DNA of 46,742 bases from Planctomycetaceae bacterium (GCA_009691905.1 SIAF01000002.1:1-46742); one strand, 5' to 3'. Positions 26,049 to 35,253 are shown, numbered from the stretch's first letter. The notes: generated by a model not told the origin, from the letters alone. Numbers and translations are program-made.

Positions 26049-29000
26049 GGATCGTCCTGCTGTCGTTTGCGTTTGAGTTTCAACAGTCGTTCAGTCGTCG
26101 TCGTCGGATCGGCCTGGGGCGCTTTGCCCTGCGTCGGTGCGCCCGCAGCGACACCAGGCGGGGTAGGCTTCGCAACGCGTCCGGGATCGGCGCGTTTGAT
26201 CGTCGGCAAGCGAGAAACCATCGGCGTCTCGGCCCGCCGCGCTTCGATCTGCGAATCGACCGCCTGCTTGCGCTCGAGCAGGGCGCCCATCGTCTGGCTC
26301 GAGGGACCGCTGCGACGGCCCAGGCCGAACCAGCCTCGGATCACGGACCAGTCGAGTTGCACGCGGCGGACCGCCACATCGAGCGGCACCAGAATGGCCA
26401 GCGCGATCAGAAACCAGTCGAAAATCGGACGCGAACTGCGCTTGGGCTGCCGGTTGGTATTGAAAATCTGTTCGGCAGTGGCGTCGGGTTCGAGTTCCTG
26501 CCCGCCGGTTCGTTCGGCAATCTCTTTGAGCACCAGCGGGTTCGATCGGAACCGCAGGTATTCGGGCGAATACGGGACGATAAAGCCGCCGAACGCCCGA
26601 TCTTCGGTGCGCTCGCCCGCCACCGGGGCGGCGACGATGTGATAGCGGCCCTTGCCCCACAGGGGAATCGACGCCTGATAGCGGCGCGGCCCGGTCTGCC
26701 TGAGAGGAATCGTTTCGGCCCGATCGTGGGGACCGGTCATCCGCGCCTGGATTTCGAGAAATTGTTCCTGCTCGTGAAAATCTTCGACGACGATGACCCC
26801 TTCGTTCCCCGAAGTGTAGGTCCACATCCGCAAGTGTCCTTCTTTGCGGACGCGGGCGATGCGCGTGATCAGTTGCTGCACGAATGCGTCGTATTTGTCC
26901 CATCCCATCCAGTCGGCGGCCCAGTTGGGCGACAGGTCAGAGGTGAATGCGGCCGATTGACCCAGCCCGTACCGCCAGATCGCCAGAATCGGGTCGATGT
27001 CGCCGTCTTCTTCTTCAGCCGATTCGTCACTTTGCTGCGAGGGAACCTGCAAGACGGTCATGGCCGGGTGCGGCTTGGCAGTCGTGATGACATACCCCTT
27101 GAGGGGGGGCATGCTGTCGATTCCCTTGAGCACGCTTTGATCGTCGAACCCGATCTCGGGGCTGATCGTCTTGTTCTGGATCATGCTCCGCTTCAGGGTT
27201 TTCGACTCTTTGATGAAAATCGCCGGCAACCTCTTGGGATCGTCGGGAAAGTAGTACCGTCCGCCGGTGGCTTCGGCGACCGTTCGCAACAGGCCGATTT
27301 CGGAGCCTCCATGAGGGAAAACCGCCACCGTCGAAATACTGATTTTGTTGTCGATGTAATCCTGCAAAACCGACGGCGCGGCCGGCTGCGGGTCGCCGTC
27401 GGAAATGATGATCATATGCTTCGTCGCCGCGTCGCTCTTTTTGAGTTCGCTCAGTCCCATTTTCATGGTGCGGTCGAAGGTGGGCATGTCTCCCGGCTCG
27501 GCCTTGTTGATTTTGGGAACGAGCTTCTCGTAGTCGCCGGCCGGAGTGAGTTTGAAGACCCATTCTTCTCCGGTGGGACCATAGATCAGGCAGCCGACTT
27601 CGTCCTGAGCGCCCAGCACCTTGATCGCCTGCTTGGTGATTCGCTTGGCCCAGGTGTTGCCTTCGGGAAATTCGCACGTGTGCAGAATAATCACCAGCGC
27701 CCCTTTGGGCAGCACCTTCTTCTGCGAAATATCCATCGTCACGGGGAGCGCTTCTTCGACCACGGTTCGATGGTAGCCGCCGGGACCGAAGCTGTTGGCC
27801 CCCCCCACCATCAAGAACCCGCTGCCGAAGTTGTAAACGCTGTCGCGCAGCGCCTGGAGCTGGACGGTGTCGAAGGCATCGGCCGGAGCGTTCAAAAACA
27901 CGATGCAGTCGTAGGGCAACAGCGACGACGAATCGCGGGGAAAATCGTACGCGGTTTGAATTTCGACGAAGTGCTTGGCTTCGCGCAGCGCACGAACCAT
28001 CGGCTGCGAGTCGCGCTCTTCCCCCTGCGGGTCGGTGACGACCAGCACTTTCCCTTCGCCTTCGAGAAACAGCGAGTTGATGACCTTGTTGTTCTGCTTG
28101 AGATTGTCTTTGCCTTCCGGCGGCAGAATCGTGGCCGTGTACTCGTAATACCCGGCATTCCGCAGATAGACGGGCATCGTGAACCGATTCTTGCCGGCCT
28201 GAAAATCGACCGTCTTCGACGAAATCAACTCGCCGTTCTCTTCCAGTTGCAGCGTCCCTTCACCGGCGACCAGCGACGAGAGCACGATGCCCGCCTCGTA
28301 GTTCTCGCCGACTTTGACGAACTGCGGCAGTTCGAGGCGTTCGAGCCAGACCTCGTTTTCGAAGCTGTACTGGATGGGTATGACATCGACAGAAGCCCCC
28401 TTGGCTTTCAGGTCGTCGAGAATCCGCCCGAGATTCCCCTCGGTCTGCATGCCGTCGCTGATCAGCACGATGCGCCCCTGCGTTTCCTCAGGCAACATGG
28501 CCGCCGCCAGCGACAACCCCTGTTCGAGATTCGTGGCTTCTTTGTCGATCAGCGAGTTGAGAATAATGTCAACGCTATTCTTATCGAGGGGCAAATTGGG
28601 GCGGGCGGGAAATTCGACCGCCGCGTTCTTACCGAAAACAACCAGCCCCGCCCGATCGGTGGAGCGCTTCTGCGTGGCGGTGTTGGCAACGAACCGCAGC
28701 GCCTGCTGCAGCATCCGCTGCTCGGGATCGTTGCCGTCGACCGAATCGGAAACATCGAGAGCGTAAATCACCGACAATTCGTCGCTGGTGCGCACCGCCC
28801 GCGGGTCGGCCAGCAGAATGACGAACAACCCCGCCAGCAACAGCCGAATTTCCAGGGCCACGAGCGAGCGTACGCGGCCCAGCCCCGCGTACCCGGCGAC
28901 GTGCATCCACCACAGCCAGGGGGTCGCCAACAGCAGCCCGAAGGCCGCCGGCCGCGCAAACAGCAGCCGGTGCGACAGGTCGAAAAACAGACACAGCCCG

Positions 29001-29110
29001 CCGAACAGCACCAGAAACAGCACCAGGGGCAAAGCGCCGATCGGCCGCACGCGTTGCCGCGGCGTCGGAAACAGGCTCGTGACGATGTGCCTGGCGATCT
29101 TGCCGATCAC
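26045..29110 (-). CDS. Large membrane protein with two vWFA-like domains and GATase-like domain
   Basis: 1021 aa. Start: the GTG at 29110 has AGGAGA 7 bases upstream, better placed than the GTG at 29116. Three hydrophobic helices lie within residues 25-100. The first vWFA domain has the MIDAS DVSDS at 119-123 and IVLISDGMQ. A beta-sandwich-like region and a GATase-like fold (YDCIVFLNAPAD ... GFLMVGGANSFGPGG) follow. A second vWFA-like domain (MIIISDGDPQPA) begins with VIILHTCEF, so its DxSxS motif is missing. A final helix (FDWFLIALAILVPLDVAV) is near residue 910, followed by a basic tail. The protein is probably an envelope component acted on by the neighbouring MoxR. Confidence 0.9.
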   Translation of the reverse strand: MIGKIARHIVTSLFPTPRQRVRPIGALPLVLFLVLFGGLCLFFDLSHRLLFARPAAFGLLLATPWLWWMHVAGYAGLGRVRSLVALEIRLLLAGLFVILLADPRAVRTSDELSVIYALDVSDSVDGNDPEQRMLQQALRFVANTATQKRSTDRAGLVVFGKNAAVEFPARPNLPLDKNSVDIILNSLIDKEATNLEQGLSLAAAMLPEETQGRIVLISDGMQTEGNLGRILDDLKAKGASVDVIPIQYSFENEVWLERLELPQFVKVGENYEAGIVLSSLVAGEGTLQLEENGELISSKTVDFQAGKNRFTMPVYLRNAGYYEYTATILPPEGKDNLKQNNKVINSLFLEGEGKVLVVTDPQGEERDSQPMVRALREAKHFVEIQTAYDFPRDSSSLLPYDCIVFLNAPADAFDTVQLQALRDSVYNFGSGFLMVGGANSFGPGGYHRTVVEEALPVTMDISQKKVLPKGALVIILHTCEFPEGNTWAKRITKQAIKVLGAQDEVGCLIYGPTGEEWVFKLTPAGDYEKLVPKINKAEPGDMPTFDRTMKMGLSELKKSDAATKHMIIISDGDPQPAAPSVLQDYIDNKISISTVAVFPHGGSEIGLLRTVAEATGGRYYFPDDPKRLPAIFIKESKTLKRSMIQNKTISPEIGFDDQSVLKGIDSMPPLKGYVITTAKPHPAMTVLQVPSQQSDESAEEEDGDIDPILAIWRYGLGQSAAFTSDLSPNWAADWMGWDKYDAFVQQLITRIARVRKEGHLRMWTYTSGNEGVIVVEDFHEQEQFLEIQARMTGPHDRAETIPLRQTGPRRYQASIPLWGKGRYHIVAAPVAGERTEDRAFGGFIVPYSPEYLRFRSNPLVLKEIAERTGGQELEPDATAEQIFNTNRQPKRSSRPIFDWFLIALAILVPLDVAVRRVQLDWSVIRGWFGLGRRSGPSSQTMGALLERKQAVDSQIEARRAETPMVSRLPTIKRADPGRVAKPTPPGVAAGAPTQGKAPQADPTTTTERLLKLKRKRQQDDP

Positions 29111-29131
29111 GTACACCTCTCCTGACCTGCA

Positions 29132-30997
29132 CTAAAGTTCGAGTTTGACGATCCGCCGGTTGCCGGTGTCGGCGACGAAAACCCGTTGTTGCGAATCAAC
29201 CGTCATCCCCCACGGCGTCGTGAACTGGCCGGCCAACGAGCCGATCGTGCCGTAGCGGCCCAACAGCTTCCCGGACGCGTCGAACTTCGACACCCGGCCT
29301 GCTCCGTTTTCGACCACGAACAACTCGCCGGCAGGAGTGCGGGCGATATCATAGGGGTAGTACAATGTCCCCTCGACCCCACCGAGGAGCTGTTGGAATT
29401 CGCCGGTGTCCGAAAAAACTTGAATCCGGTTGTTGAAGGCGTCGACGACGTAGATTCGGCCGTCATGCCAAACCATCCCGCTGGGTCGTAAAAACTGCCC
29501 CGGTTCGGTTCCCGGGCGGCCAAATTCGAGGATGAAGGCTCCCGCTTTGTCGAACTTCTGCACGCGATCGTTGTCGCCGTATTCGCCGACGTACAGATTC
29601 TCGTCGTCGTCTTCCGCAATCGCCACCGGGTAAATGAACTGCCCCGGCTCGTGACCGAGGCTGCCCCTCTTGTCGAGCACCAGCCCCTCGTCGCTGAAAA
29701 ACACGACGCGGTGGTAATGCGTGTCGGCCACCGCCAGCCGTCCATCCCGCAGCCGCACGATCTTTTCGGGCTTCCCTACCGAGTAATCGGGCATCCACCA
29801 CCGCTTGAGCAGCTTGCCCCGTTCGTCGAAAACCAGCACGCGGCCCGCGTTGTCGAGAACGTAAATCTTTCCGTCGGGGGTGGCATGTACGGCACGCGGC
29901 GTCGGGACGCTGGCCCCTTCGGCCGGCAGCGACCACGAGTCGACTTTGCGGACCGGCAGTTGCGGCGCGACGCTGCTTTCGGCACAACCGGCGAGCAGCA
30001 CGCAACACAACAGCAACGCCAGAATTTTGAGCACGACCCGATCTCCGATGTCAAACTCGGGAAACTGCGGCCGATGGAAAAACTGCCGCGTCGAGCCTGT
30101 CCGCTCGTTCATCAACTCCAACTCGGCCACCGAACCGAAGGGACGCGTCGACTGAACGACAAAAGGGCTTGCCGCCTCTGAGGTGACGGCGATCCGTTCA
30201 GGTCGGTACCAATGGCCGCCCACAGCGTTGCCGCTGAACCAGGTTTCTACGTCTCGATCGCCGATCCAGTTGGCCGGCCCCAGGCTCCAGGCCAGTTCGC
30301 CGTTCGGGGGATCGAAATAGAGTCGGTGGACGCTTCCGGAATACACGACGCGCCCTTCATTGAGACAGACGACATGTTCGGCTTCGCGAAGCACCGCGTC
30401 GGGGTTATGCGTCGAGAACACCAGCGAGACCGGCGTGCGGGCCTGCCGACGCTCACGAATCACGTCCCAATACTTGCGAATCCCGCCGGGATCGACGTGA
30501 ACCAGCGGTTCGTCGAGCACGAGGACGGCCGGCTCGGCCGCGAGAGCTCGCATAACCGACAACCGTGCCGACTCTCCCTGCGATAACTGATCGGGCCGAG
30601 CGTCGAATTTGTCTAGATCGAACCGCAACGCCAGCTCTTTCAGCCATCCCTCGGGATGCTCGCGTTGCGGCGCCACCGCTTGCAGATGCTCCTTGACCGT
30701 CAAATGGGGCCACAGCCCGTCATTCGGGGGTGCCCAGTACAAAGGCAACTGTCCTGCGGGGGGACGAAAGCAGCGGATCACCCGACCCGAGCCGGGCTGC
30801 TCGAATTCGACCAGCAGGTTGAGCAGCGACGATTTGCCCGCCCCCGACGGACCGAGAATCGCCGTCACGCCCGCCGGAATCTCGACCGTCACGTCGTCCA
30901 GCCGGGGCCGCAATCGTCCCGGCAGCGAAACCCGCTCGAGTTTCCACAGCGGCTCTCGTGCCTCGGCGGCCTCCCCTGCGTAGAGCGTGTCACTCAT
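29132..30997 (-). CDS. ABC transporter ATPase fused in frame to NHL-repeat lipoprotein
   Basis: 621 aa from the ATG at 30997, which overlaps the permease stop. Residues 1-320: ABC ATPase with Walker A GPSGAGKSS (49-57), signature LSQGE (138-142), Walker B VLVLDEP (158-164) and H-loop FSTHN, plus a small TOBE-like tail. The Q-loop glutamine is replaced (APPNDGLWPHLT). Without a stop the frame passes into VLKILALLLCCVLLAGC (322-338), a textbook lipoprotein signal, then about 280 residues of NHL repeats (GKIYVLDNAGRVLVFD, GEYGDNDRVQKFD, IYVVDAFNNRIQVF, VFVADTGNRRIVKLEL). Either a true cytosol-to-periplasm fusion, or two proteins made from one frame by internal initiation at the GTG at 30034. Confidence 0.85.
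   Translation of the reverse strand: MSDTLYAGEAAEAREPLWKLERVSLPGRLRPRLDDVTVEIPAGVTAILGPSGAGKSSLLNLLVEFEQPGSGRVIRCFRPPAGQLPLYWAPPNDGLWPHLTVKEHLQAVAPQREHPEGWLKELALRFDLDKFDARPDQLSQGESARLSVMRALAAEPAVLVLDEPLVHVDPGGIRKYWDVIRERRQARTPVSLVFSTHNPDAVLREAEHVVCLNEGRVVYSGSVHRLYFDPPNGELAWSLGPANWIGDRDVETWFSGNAVGGHWYRPERIAVTSEAASPFVVQSTRPFGSVAELELMNERTGSTRQFFHRPQFPEFDIGDRVVLKILALLLCCVLLAGCAESSVAPQLPVRKVDSWSLPAEGASVPTPRAVHATPDGKIYVLDNAGRVLVFDERGKLLKRWWMPDYSVGKPEKIVRLRDGRLAVADTHYHRVVFFSDEGLVLDKRGSLGHEPGQFIYPVAIAEDDDENLYVGEYGDNDRVQKFDKAGAFILEFGRPGTEPGQFLRPSGMVWHDGRIYVVDAFNNRIQVFSDTGEFQQLLGGVEGTLYYPYDIARTPAGELFVVENGAGRVSKFDASGKLLGRYGTIGSLAGQFTTPWGMTVDSQQRVFVADTGNRRIVKLEL
30032..30045 (-). promoter_or_regulatory. 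Possible internal ribosome site and GTG start for the NHL lipoprotein
   Basis: Read on the minus strand, CGGAG lies 8 bases before an in-frame GTG (30034-30032). Initiation there would give a 300-aa lipoprotein starting VLKILALLLCCVLLAGC (with Met first), with the lipidated Cys at residue 17. The spacing and the perfect lipobox position make separate translation plausible. It is not proven by sequence alone. Confidence 0.45.
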
Positions 30998-32511
30998 CGT
31001 CGTAGCCACCGGAATACGAGAGGTCGCAGCGCCGCCACACCCAGAAAAATAAGCACCGGCACCCCCACGGCCAGACAGGTCATGGCCGAGAGGATGGCGT
31101 TTTTTCCGAAGTGCATTTGATTGTACAGCAGCACCGGAACCGAAACTATCGTCACCGGACCGAGCAGATAGGCGACCGTCAGTTCCAGATAGCCCCAATA
31201 GGTCAACAGTGACAGCGACCAGAATTGCCCGCGCGTTCCCATCTGCCACGCCAACTCGCGGGCTTGGGCACGATTCCTGAAGTCAGACGACTCGCCCAGC
31301 AGCGAAGCCGTATGCAGCGCCGCATGGCGCCGCGACGCCTGCACTACCAATTGCACCAGCCAGGCCCGGGGAAGCAGAAACAGCACCAGCCCTAAGATCA
31401 GCGACACCGGCGTGCGGTACGCGAAATTGAGCAGCGGCCATTGGAACAGGCTGACCAACCCCAGGCCAAGCACCAGCGGCCCCAACAAACCGGGCCCCAA
31501 CAAACCGGGAATGGCCAGCCACGCGACGAACCGCCGGCCCCTGGTACTCCGATGGATCGCGCTCGCCAGCCGCAAAGCGATGACGGCCGCCACCAGCGAA
31601 AACAAGACCCCCGCCAGCGATTCCTTTAACAGTCGCTCCCATTGCAGGCGATTGGCCGCCAACGCCAGCAAACCCTGCAGCGCGTCGCGGCCGACGAGCA
31701 GCAAGGGCACGACCGATGTCATCAGGGCCGCGGCTACTAGATAAATACCGTCGCGCCACGCCACGACCCGACTGGTCGGCGTCGGCTCGCGCGCCGCGGC
31801 CGGTTCGCCCGATCGCTGCGACCAGCCCCAACACAGGGGCAGCACGACGGCCAATTCGCACGCCAGAGGCAACAGCGTCGCAAGCAGCGATTGGCCCAGC
31901 GCCAGCCCCCCGACCTGAGCGTCAAACAGCCAGACCGTCCAGGCCGGCCGGCCCAACAGCGACGGCAGTTCGAACTCCTGAAAGGCGATCAGATACATCA
32001 GGCTGCCGGCGGCCAGAATCGATCGCCAGGGACCATACCGCACATATCCGAGCCAAGCCCGAACGTGCGAGCCGAGATCGCGGGCCTGGCCCAGCGCCAA
32101 CCGCCGGCAGTGCCAGGCGACCGGCGGATACTCCGGCCGGGGCGCACACACCAACAGCAACACCCCGACAGGAACGCTGCGCGCCATCAGCATCAGGCAC
32201 AACAACACTTCGTCGAGCACCGCGTTGTGCGCGGCGAGCCAGCCGCCGACGGTCGACGGCCAATCGCCTGGTAAAACCTGCCACCATGCGGCGTTCGCCA
32301 GTTGCAAACTCACACCGTAACAGGCATAGGCATAGCCCGAAAGCAGCGTCGGAAACAGCAGGGGCAATAGCAGCAGGCACCACGCGACGCGGCGCGTGGG
32401 ATCGGTCAGCGTCGCCAGACGGCGCTCGATCCACACGGCCAGCGGGGCGGCGAGCACCGCGATCAGCAGACTTCGCGCCAACGACCAGCCGCAGGCGGAC
32501 CACAGGCTCAT
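30994..32511 (-). CDS. ABC transporter permease, ferric/thiamine type (two BPD domains)
   Basis: 505 aa from the ATG at 32511, which overlaps the binding-protein stop. About twelve helices fall into two halves (about 1-230 and 255-505), as in FbpB/AfuB/ThiP permeases in which one chain carries both transmembrane units. Each half has a cytoplasmic coupling region: LAAGSLMYLIAFQEFELPSL-type in the first and VTIVSVPVLLYNQ in the second. The neighbours are a matching binding protein and ATPase, so this is a complete uptake system. The substrate (iron(III), thiamine or other) cannot be set from sequence. Confidence 0.85.
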   Translation of the reverse strand: MSLWSACGWSLARSLLIAVLAAPLAVWIERRLATLTDPTRRVAWCLLLLPLLFPTLLSGYAYACYGVSLQLANAAWWQVLPGDWPSTVGGWLAAHNAVLDEVLLCLMLMARSVPVGVLLLVCAPRPEYPPVAWHCRRLALGQARDLGSHVRAWLGYVRYGPWRSILAAGSLMYLIAFQEFELPSLLGRPAWTVWLFDAQVGGLALGQSLLATLLPLACELAVVLPLCWGWSQRSGEPAAAREPTPTSRVVAWRDGIYLVAAALMTSVVPLLLVGRDALQGLLALAANRLQWERLLKESLAGVLFSLVAAVIALRLASAIHRSTRGRRFVAWLAIPGLLGPGLLGPLVLGLGLVSLFQWPLLNFAYRTPVSLILGLVLFLLPRAWLVQLVVQASRRHAALHTASLLGESSDFRNRAQARELAWQMGTRGQFWSLSLLTYWGYLELTVAYLLGPVTIVSVPVLLYNQMHFGKNAILSAMTCLAVGVPVLIFLGVAALRPLVFRWLRR

Positions 32512-33554
32512 TGCAGGTATTCCGACTTCAGCCACTCGATCACGGCCGTCCGTGAAGCCAAGAGGGGCCGCAAGTCGGCCCCCTGAGCGGCCCACAGGAC
32601 CAGAGGCCTGACGTCGGCCGGAAGATCGCCCTCGGCCACTGATCCCAGCGGAATCTGCCGCGACGCCGAGCGGGCCAGTTGCAATTCGGTTTGGGCCGAA
32701 AGTAAGTAATCGACAAGTTGCTGCGCCTGGGCACGCTTCTTCGTGCCGCGAATGATGGCGACCGTGTTGGGAATGCAGATCGTCTGCCCTTCCGCGCGGG
32801 CCACCGTCATTTCGACCGGCTTGCCGGCATCTTTGGCGACGAAATAGTCGTCGGTATCGGTGAAGGCGAAGTCGCAGGCCCCCTCGGCCACCAGGTTTTT
32901 CGTGGCCGCGTTGCCGGCGACTTCGCGCAGGCCGCGCCGGCGCGTGTCGGCGTGCCAGGCCTTGAGGCGCTCAGGTCCCCAGACGTGCCACAGCAGCGTG
33001 TAATGGGTGAGCGTCGTGCCGAACAGCGGCTTGGCAATCGCAGCCCGCGACAAATCAGGGGCAGATTCGAGCCGCTGGGCGATTTGCGCCTCGTCGGGCG
33101 GGATCCTGGCGGGATTGACGATGAACACGCGCAGCCGGGCGGCAAAGCCGACCCAGCAGCCATCAGGGTCCTTATACCGATCGGGGATTCGCGCGAATCC
33201 CGAGCCGCGATAAGGCTCGAGGACGCCGGTTGCTTTCAAATCGACCGTCCCCAGCAACTCGTTGTTCCAGAACACGTCGCAGCGCGGGTGCTGTTCCTCG
33301 GCTTTGAGCAGGTTCACCAGACCGAGCGATTTGGTGGCTTCGGTGTCGTACCGCACCGCGACGGCGATTCCCGTCTCGCGCTCGAAGTCATGCAAAATCG
33401 TGTCTGAGAATTCGGCGTCGTGGGCACAGTAGACAACCAGTGAATCGTCACCGGGCCGAAAGGCCCACGCGACCAGGGCCACCCCGACGAGCAATAATCC
33501 GAAGCCCGCGAACTGGGCCAGGACGGGGGCCGACGCCGAACCCCTATTTCTCAT
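32508..33554 (-). CDS. ABC transporter substrate-binding protein, ferric-type
   Basis: 348 aa from the ATG at 33554, overlapping the upstream gene by 11 bases; the ATG at 33569 is an alternative. An N-terminal helix (FAGFGLLLVGVALVAWAF) anchors or secretes the protein. The mature part begins SLVVYCAHDAEFSDTILHDF and contains GIAVAVRYDTEATKSLGLVN, CDVFWNNELLGTVDL, the hinge motif FGTTLTHYTLLWHVWGPE and DFAFTDTDDYFVAKDAGKPV, all characteristic of FutA/FbpA-type family 1 binding proteins. It likely feeds the permease encoded next. The ligand is unproven. Confidence 0.88.
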   Translation of the reverse strand: MRNRGSASAPVLAQFAGFGLLLVGVALVAWAFRPGDDSLVVYCAHDAEFSDTILHDFERETGIAVAVRYDTEATKSLGLVNLLKAEEQHPRCDVFWNNELLGTVDLKATGVLEPYRGSGFARIPDRYKDPDGCWVGFAARLRVFIVNPARIPPDEAQIAQRLESAPDLSRAAIAKPLFGTTLTHYTLLWHVWGPERLKAWHADTRRRGLREVAGNAATKNLVAEGACDFAFTDTDDYFVAKDAGKPVEMTVARAEGQTICIPNTVAIIRGTKKRAQAQQLVDYLLSAQTELQLARSASRQIPLGSVAEGDLPADVRPLVLWAAQGADLRPLLASRTAVIEWLKSEYLQ

Positions 33555-35253
33555 CGGCTTTGCCGTCATCGGCGGGATTCGCCGCGCCGGTGCCCTTCTG
33601 CTCGCCCGACTCAGAGCTATCAAAGTTATCGAAGTAACTCTTGATGCCGTCGTGATAGCCGGGGGGTACCTGCTCCTGCAAAATCGCTTCGCTGTATCCC
33701 TCTTTGACTTTGTTGACCAGCTCGCGATATTCCTTCTTGGCGTCGCCGCGGTCGCTCAAACCCTTGGTTTTCACCGACAACAGCACTTTGCCGGCCGTCA
33801 CGGCCGACTTCGATTGTTCGGTCTTGAAGCCGGTTTCGACCGAATCGTCTTCGGGAGCCTTCCCGCCGCGACCCATGCCACGATTGCCCATCCCCTCTCC
33901 GTCGCCCTCTTCGTCACCATCCTCCCCTTCGCCCTCGCCTTCTTCGCCTGAGAGACCAAGCTGGGCCATCAGTTCAGCGTACAGTTCGGCGTAGTCTTCC
34001 ATCGATTGGGCCCCTTCGGCCTGTTCGCCGTCGAGCTTCTCTTTGTCGTTAAGCTGCTTGGCCTGCTGGATGACCTTGAGCGCCTCTTCGAGCGCTTTCA
34101 TGTCCTTGGCCGACTGCGCCAGCTCTTTGAGCTCGAGCTTGGTGAGGTCCAGCGACTTCTCGGCCGATTCGAGCGCCTCGTCGCTGTCCATGCCTTCCAT
34201 CTTGGCCATTTCCATCTGCTTCATGGCCCGCTGCAACGCGGCCGCCAGCGGCTTGGAGTTGACCTTTTCAGAGGCGAAGTTCGACAGATCTTTCATCCGT
34301 TTTTTGACCTGCTTTTCAAGCTCGTCGCGCTTGATCGGGTCTTCGGTTTTGGCGAGCCGCTTCAGGTCGTCTTTGAGTTCTTCCAGTTCCTGCTGCAGGC
34401 TTTTGGTCGAGCCTTCCTGCAACTCGCGGGTCCACTTTTCGAGCTTGTCCTTGTCGAGCGAGCCGAACTGCTGCCCCTGCGGATTCTGCGACAGCAGGTC
34501 TTTGAGTTTCTCGGCGCTGAGCTTGCGCCATTTATCCTGGATTCCCTTCTGCTGACCGAGCAGTTCTTTGAGATTGCCCGACTTCTCGCGGGGAGACATC
34601 TTCTTCAGGGCCGACTTCAGGTTTTCGAGGGCCTTCTCGGTCTCTTCCGAGAGCGGGCCTTCGGTTTCTTCTTTTTTCAATTGCGCTATTTTCTCTTCGG
34701 TCGCTTTCTTCGCTTGCTCGAGCTGCTTCTGCCGCTGGCTCACCTGGCCAGCCGCTTCGACTTTGCCGAATGGATCAAACGTCGGCAACCACAAAACGCC
34801 GGCAGCGATCAAGAGACCCGCCAGCAACGCCTGCCCGAATTCGCGGCCCCCCTCGAAGGGGACGACGGCGGCCGGCTTGACGCGCTTGGCCCGCTCTTCG
34901 GCGGCACGCGTCACGAGCGGCTGAAATTCACCGGCCGACTTTTCGATCAGCGCCACAGTCAGAAACAGGTCTTTCGTCCCGCTGTGTTTGTCGACGACCC
35001 GCGCCGCTTCGAGCACGCTCGGCCGATGATGCCAGGCCAGCGCCACCAGGGCCGCAACCGCCGGAACCACCAGCAGCGTCGGCAACGTCACCCATTCGGT
35101 GGCGATCCCGCACAGCCGGCAAACCAGCAGCGCGACCGCATACAACCCGCAACTGACGAGAAACGTCCAGTACACCCGTCCTGCGATGGCCGCCACGTGC
35201 AGCCGCCGGGCGACTTGCTTCAGCAACGCCACTGACCGCGGTGATTCAAACAT
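33544..35253 (-). CDS. Coiled-coil membrane protein of unknown function
   Basis: 569 aa, first gene of the 17244-35253 set. Two helices near the N-terminus (about 29-50, with LVSCGLYAVALLVCRLC, and 56-75) are followed by a third (about 140-157). From about residue 165 to 430 the chain is a highly charged, Lys/Glu/Leu-rich predicted coiled coil (KQLEQAKKATEEKIAQLKKE; LQQELEELKDDLKRLAK). A Gly/Glu/Asp-rich stretch (EGEGEGEDGDEEGDGEGMGN) precedes a short C-terminal domain (KKEYRELVNKVKEGYSEAIL) and an acidic end. Not assigned to a named family. Its position suggests an envelope scaffold role for the vWFA/MoxR machinery; this is inference. Confidence 0.85.
   Translation of the reverse strand: MFESPRSVALLKQVARRLHVAAIAGRVYWTFLVSCGLYAVALLVCRLCGIATEWVTLPTLLVVPAVAALVALAWHHRPSVLEAARVVDKHSGTKDLFLTVALIEKSAGEFQPLVTRAAEERAKRVKPAAVVPFEGGREFGQALLAGLLIAAGVLWLPTFDPFGKVEAAGQVSQRQKQLEQAKKATEEKIAQLKKEETEGPLSEETEKALENLKSALKKMSPREKSGNLKELLGQQKGIQDKWRKLSAEKLKDLLSQNPQGQQFGSLDKDKLEKWTRELQEGSTKSLQQELEELKDDLKRLAKTEDPIKRDELEKQVKKRMKDLSNFASEKVNSKPLAAALQRAMKQMEMAKMEGMDSDEALESAEKSLDLTKLELKELAQSAKDMKALEEALKVIQQAKQLNDKEKLDGEQAEGAQSMEDYAELYAELMAQLGLSGEEGEGEGEDGDEEGDGEGMGNRGMGRGGKAPEDDSVETGFKTEQSKSAVTAGKVLLSVKTKGLSDRGDAKKEYRELVNKVKEGYSEAILQEQVPPGYHDGIKSYFDNFDSSESGEQKGTGAANPADDGKADEK

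Noticed and set aside
26357-29125. 922-codon open frame on the plus strand
   Set aside because: It is exactly antisense to the 1021-aa vWFA protein gene, whose domains are clear. High GC leaves the opposite strand without stops. The translation has no domain pattern and is rich in R/Q/H/G.
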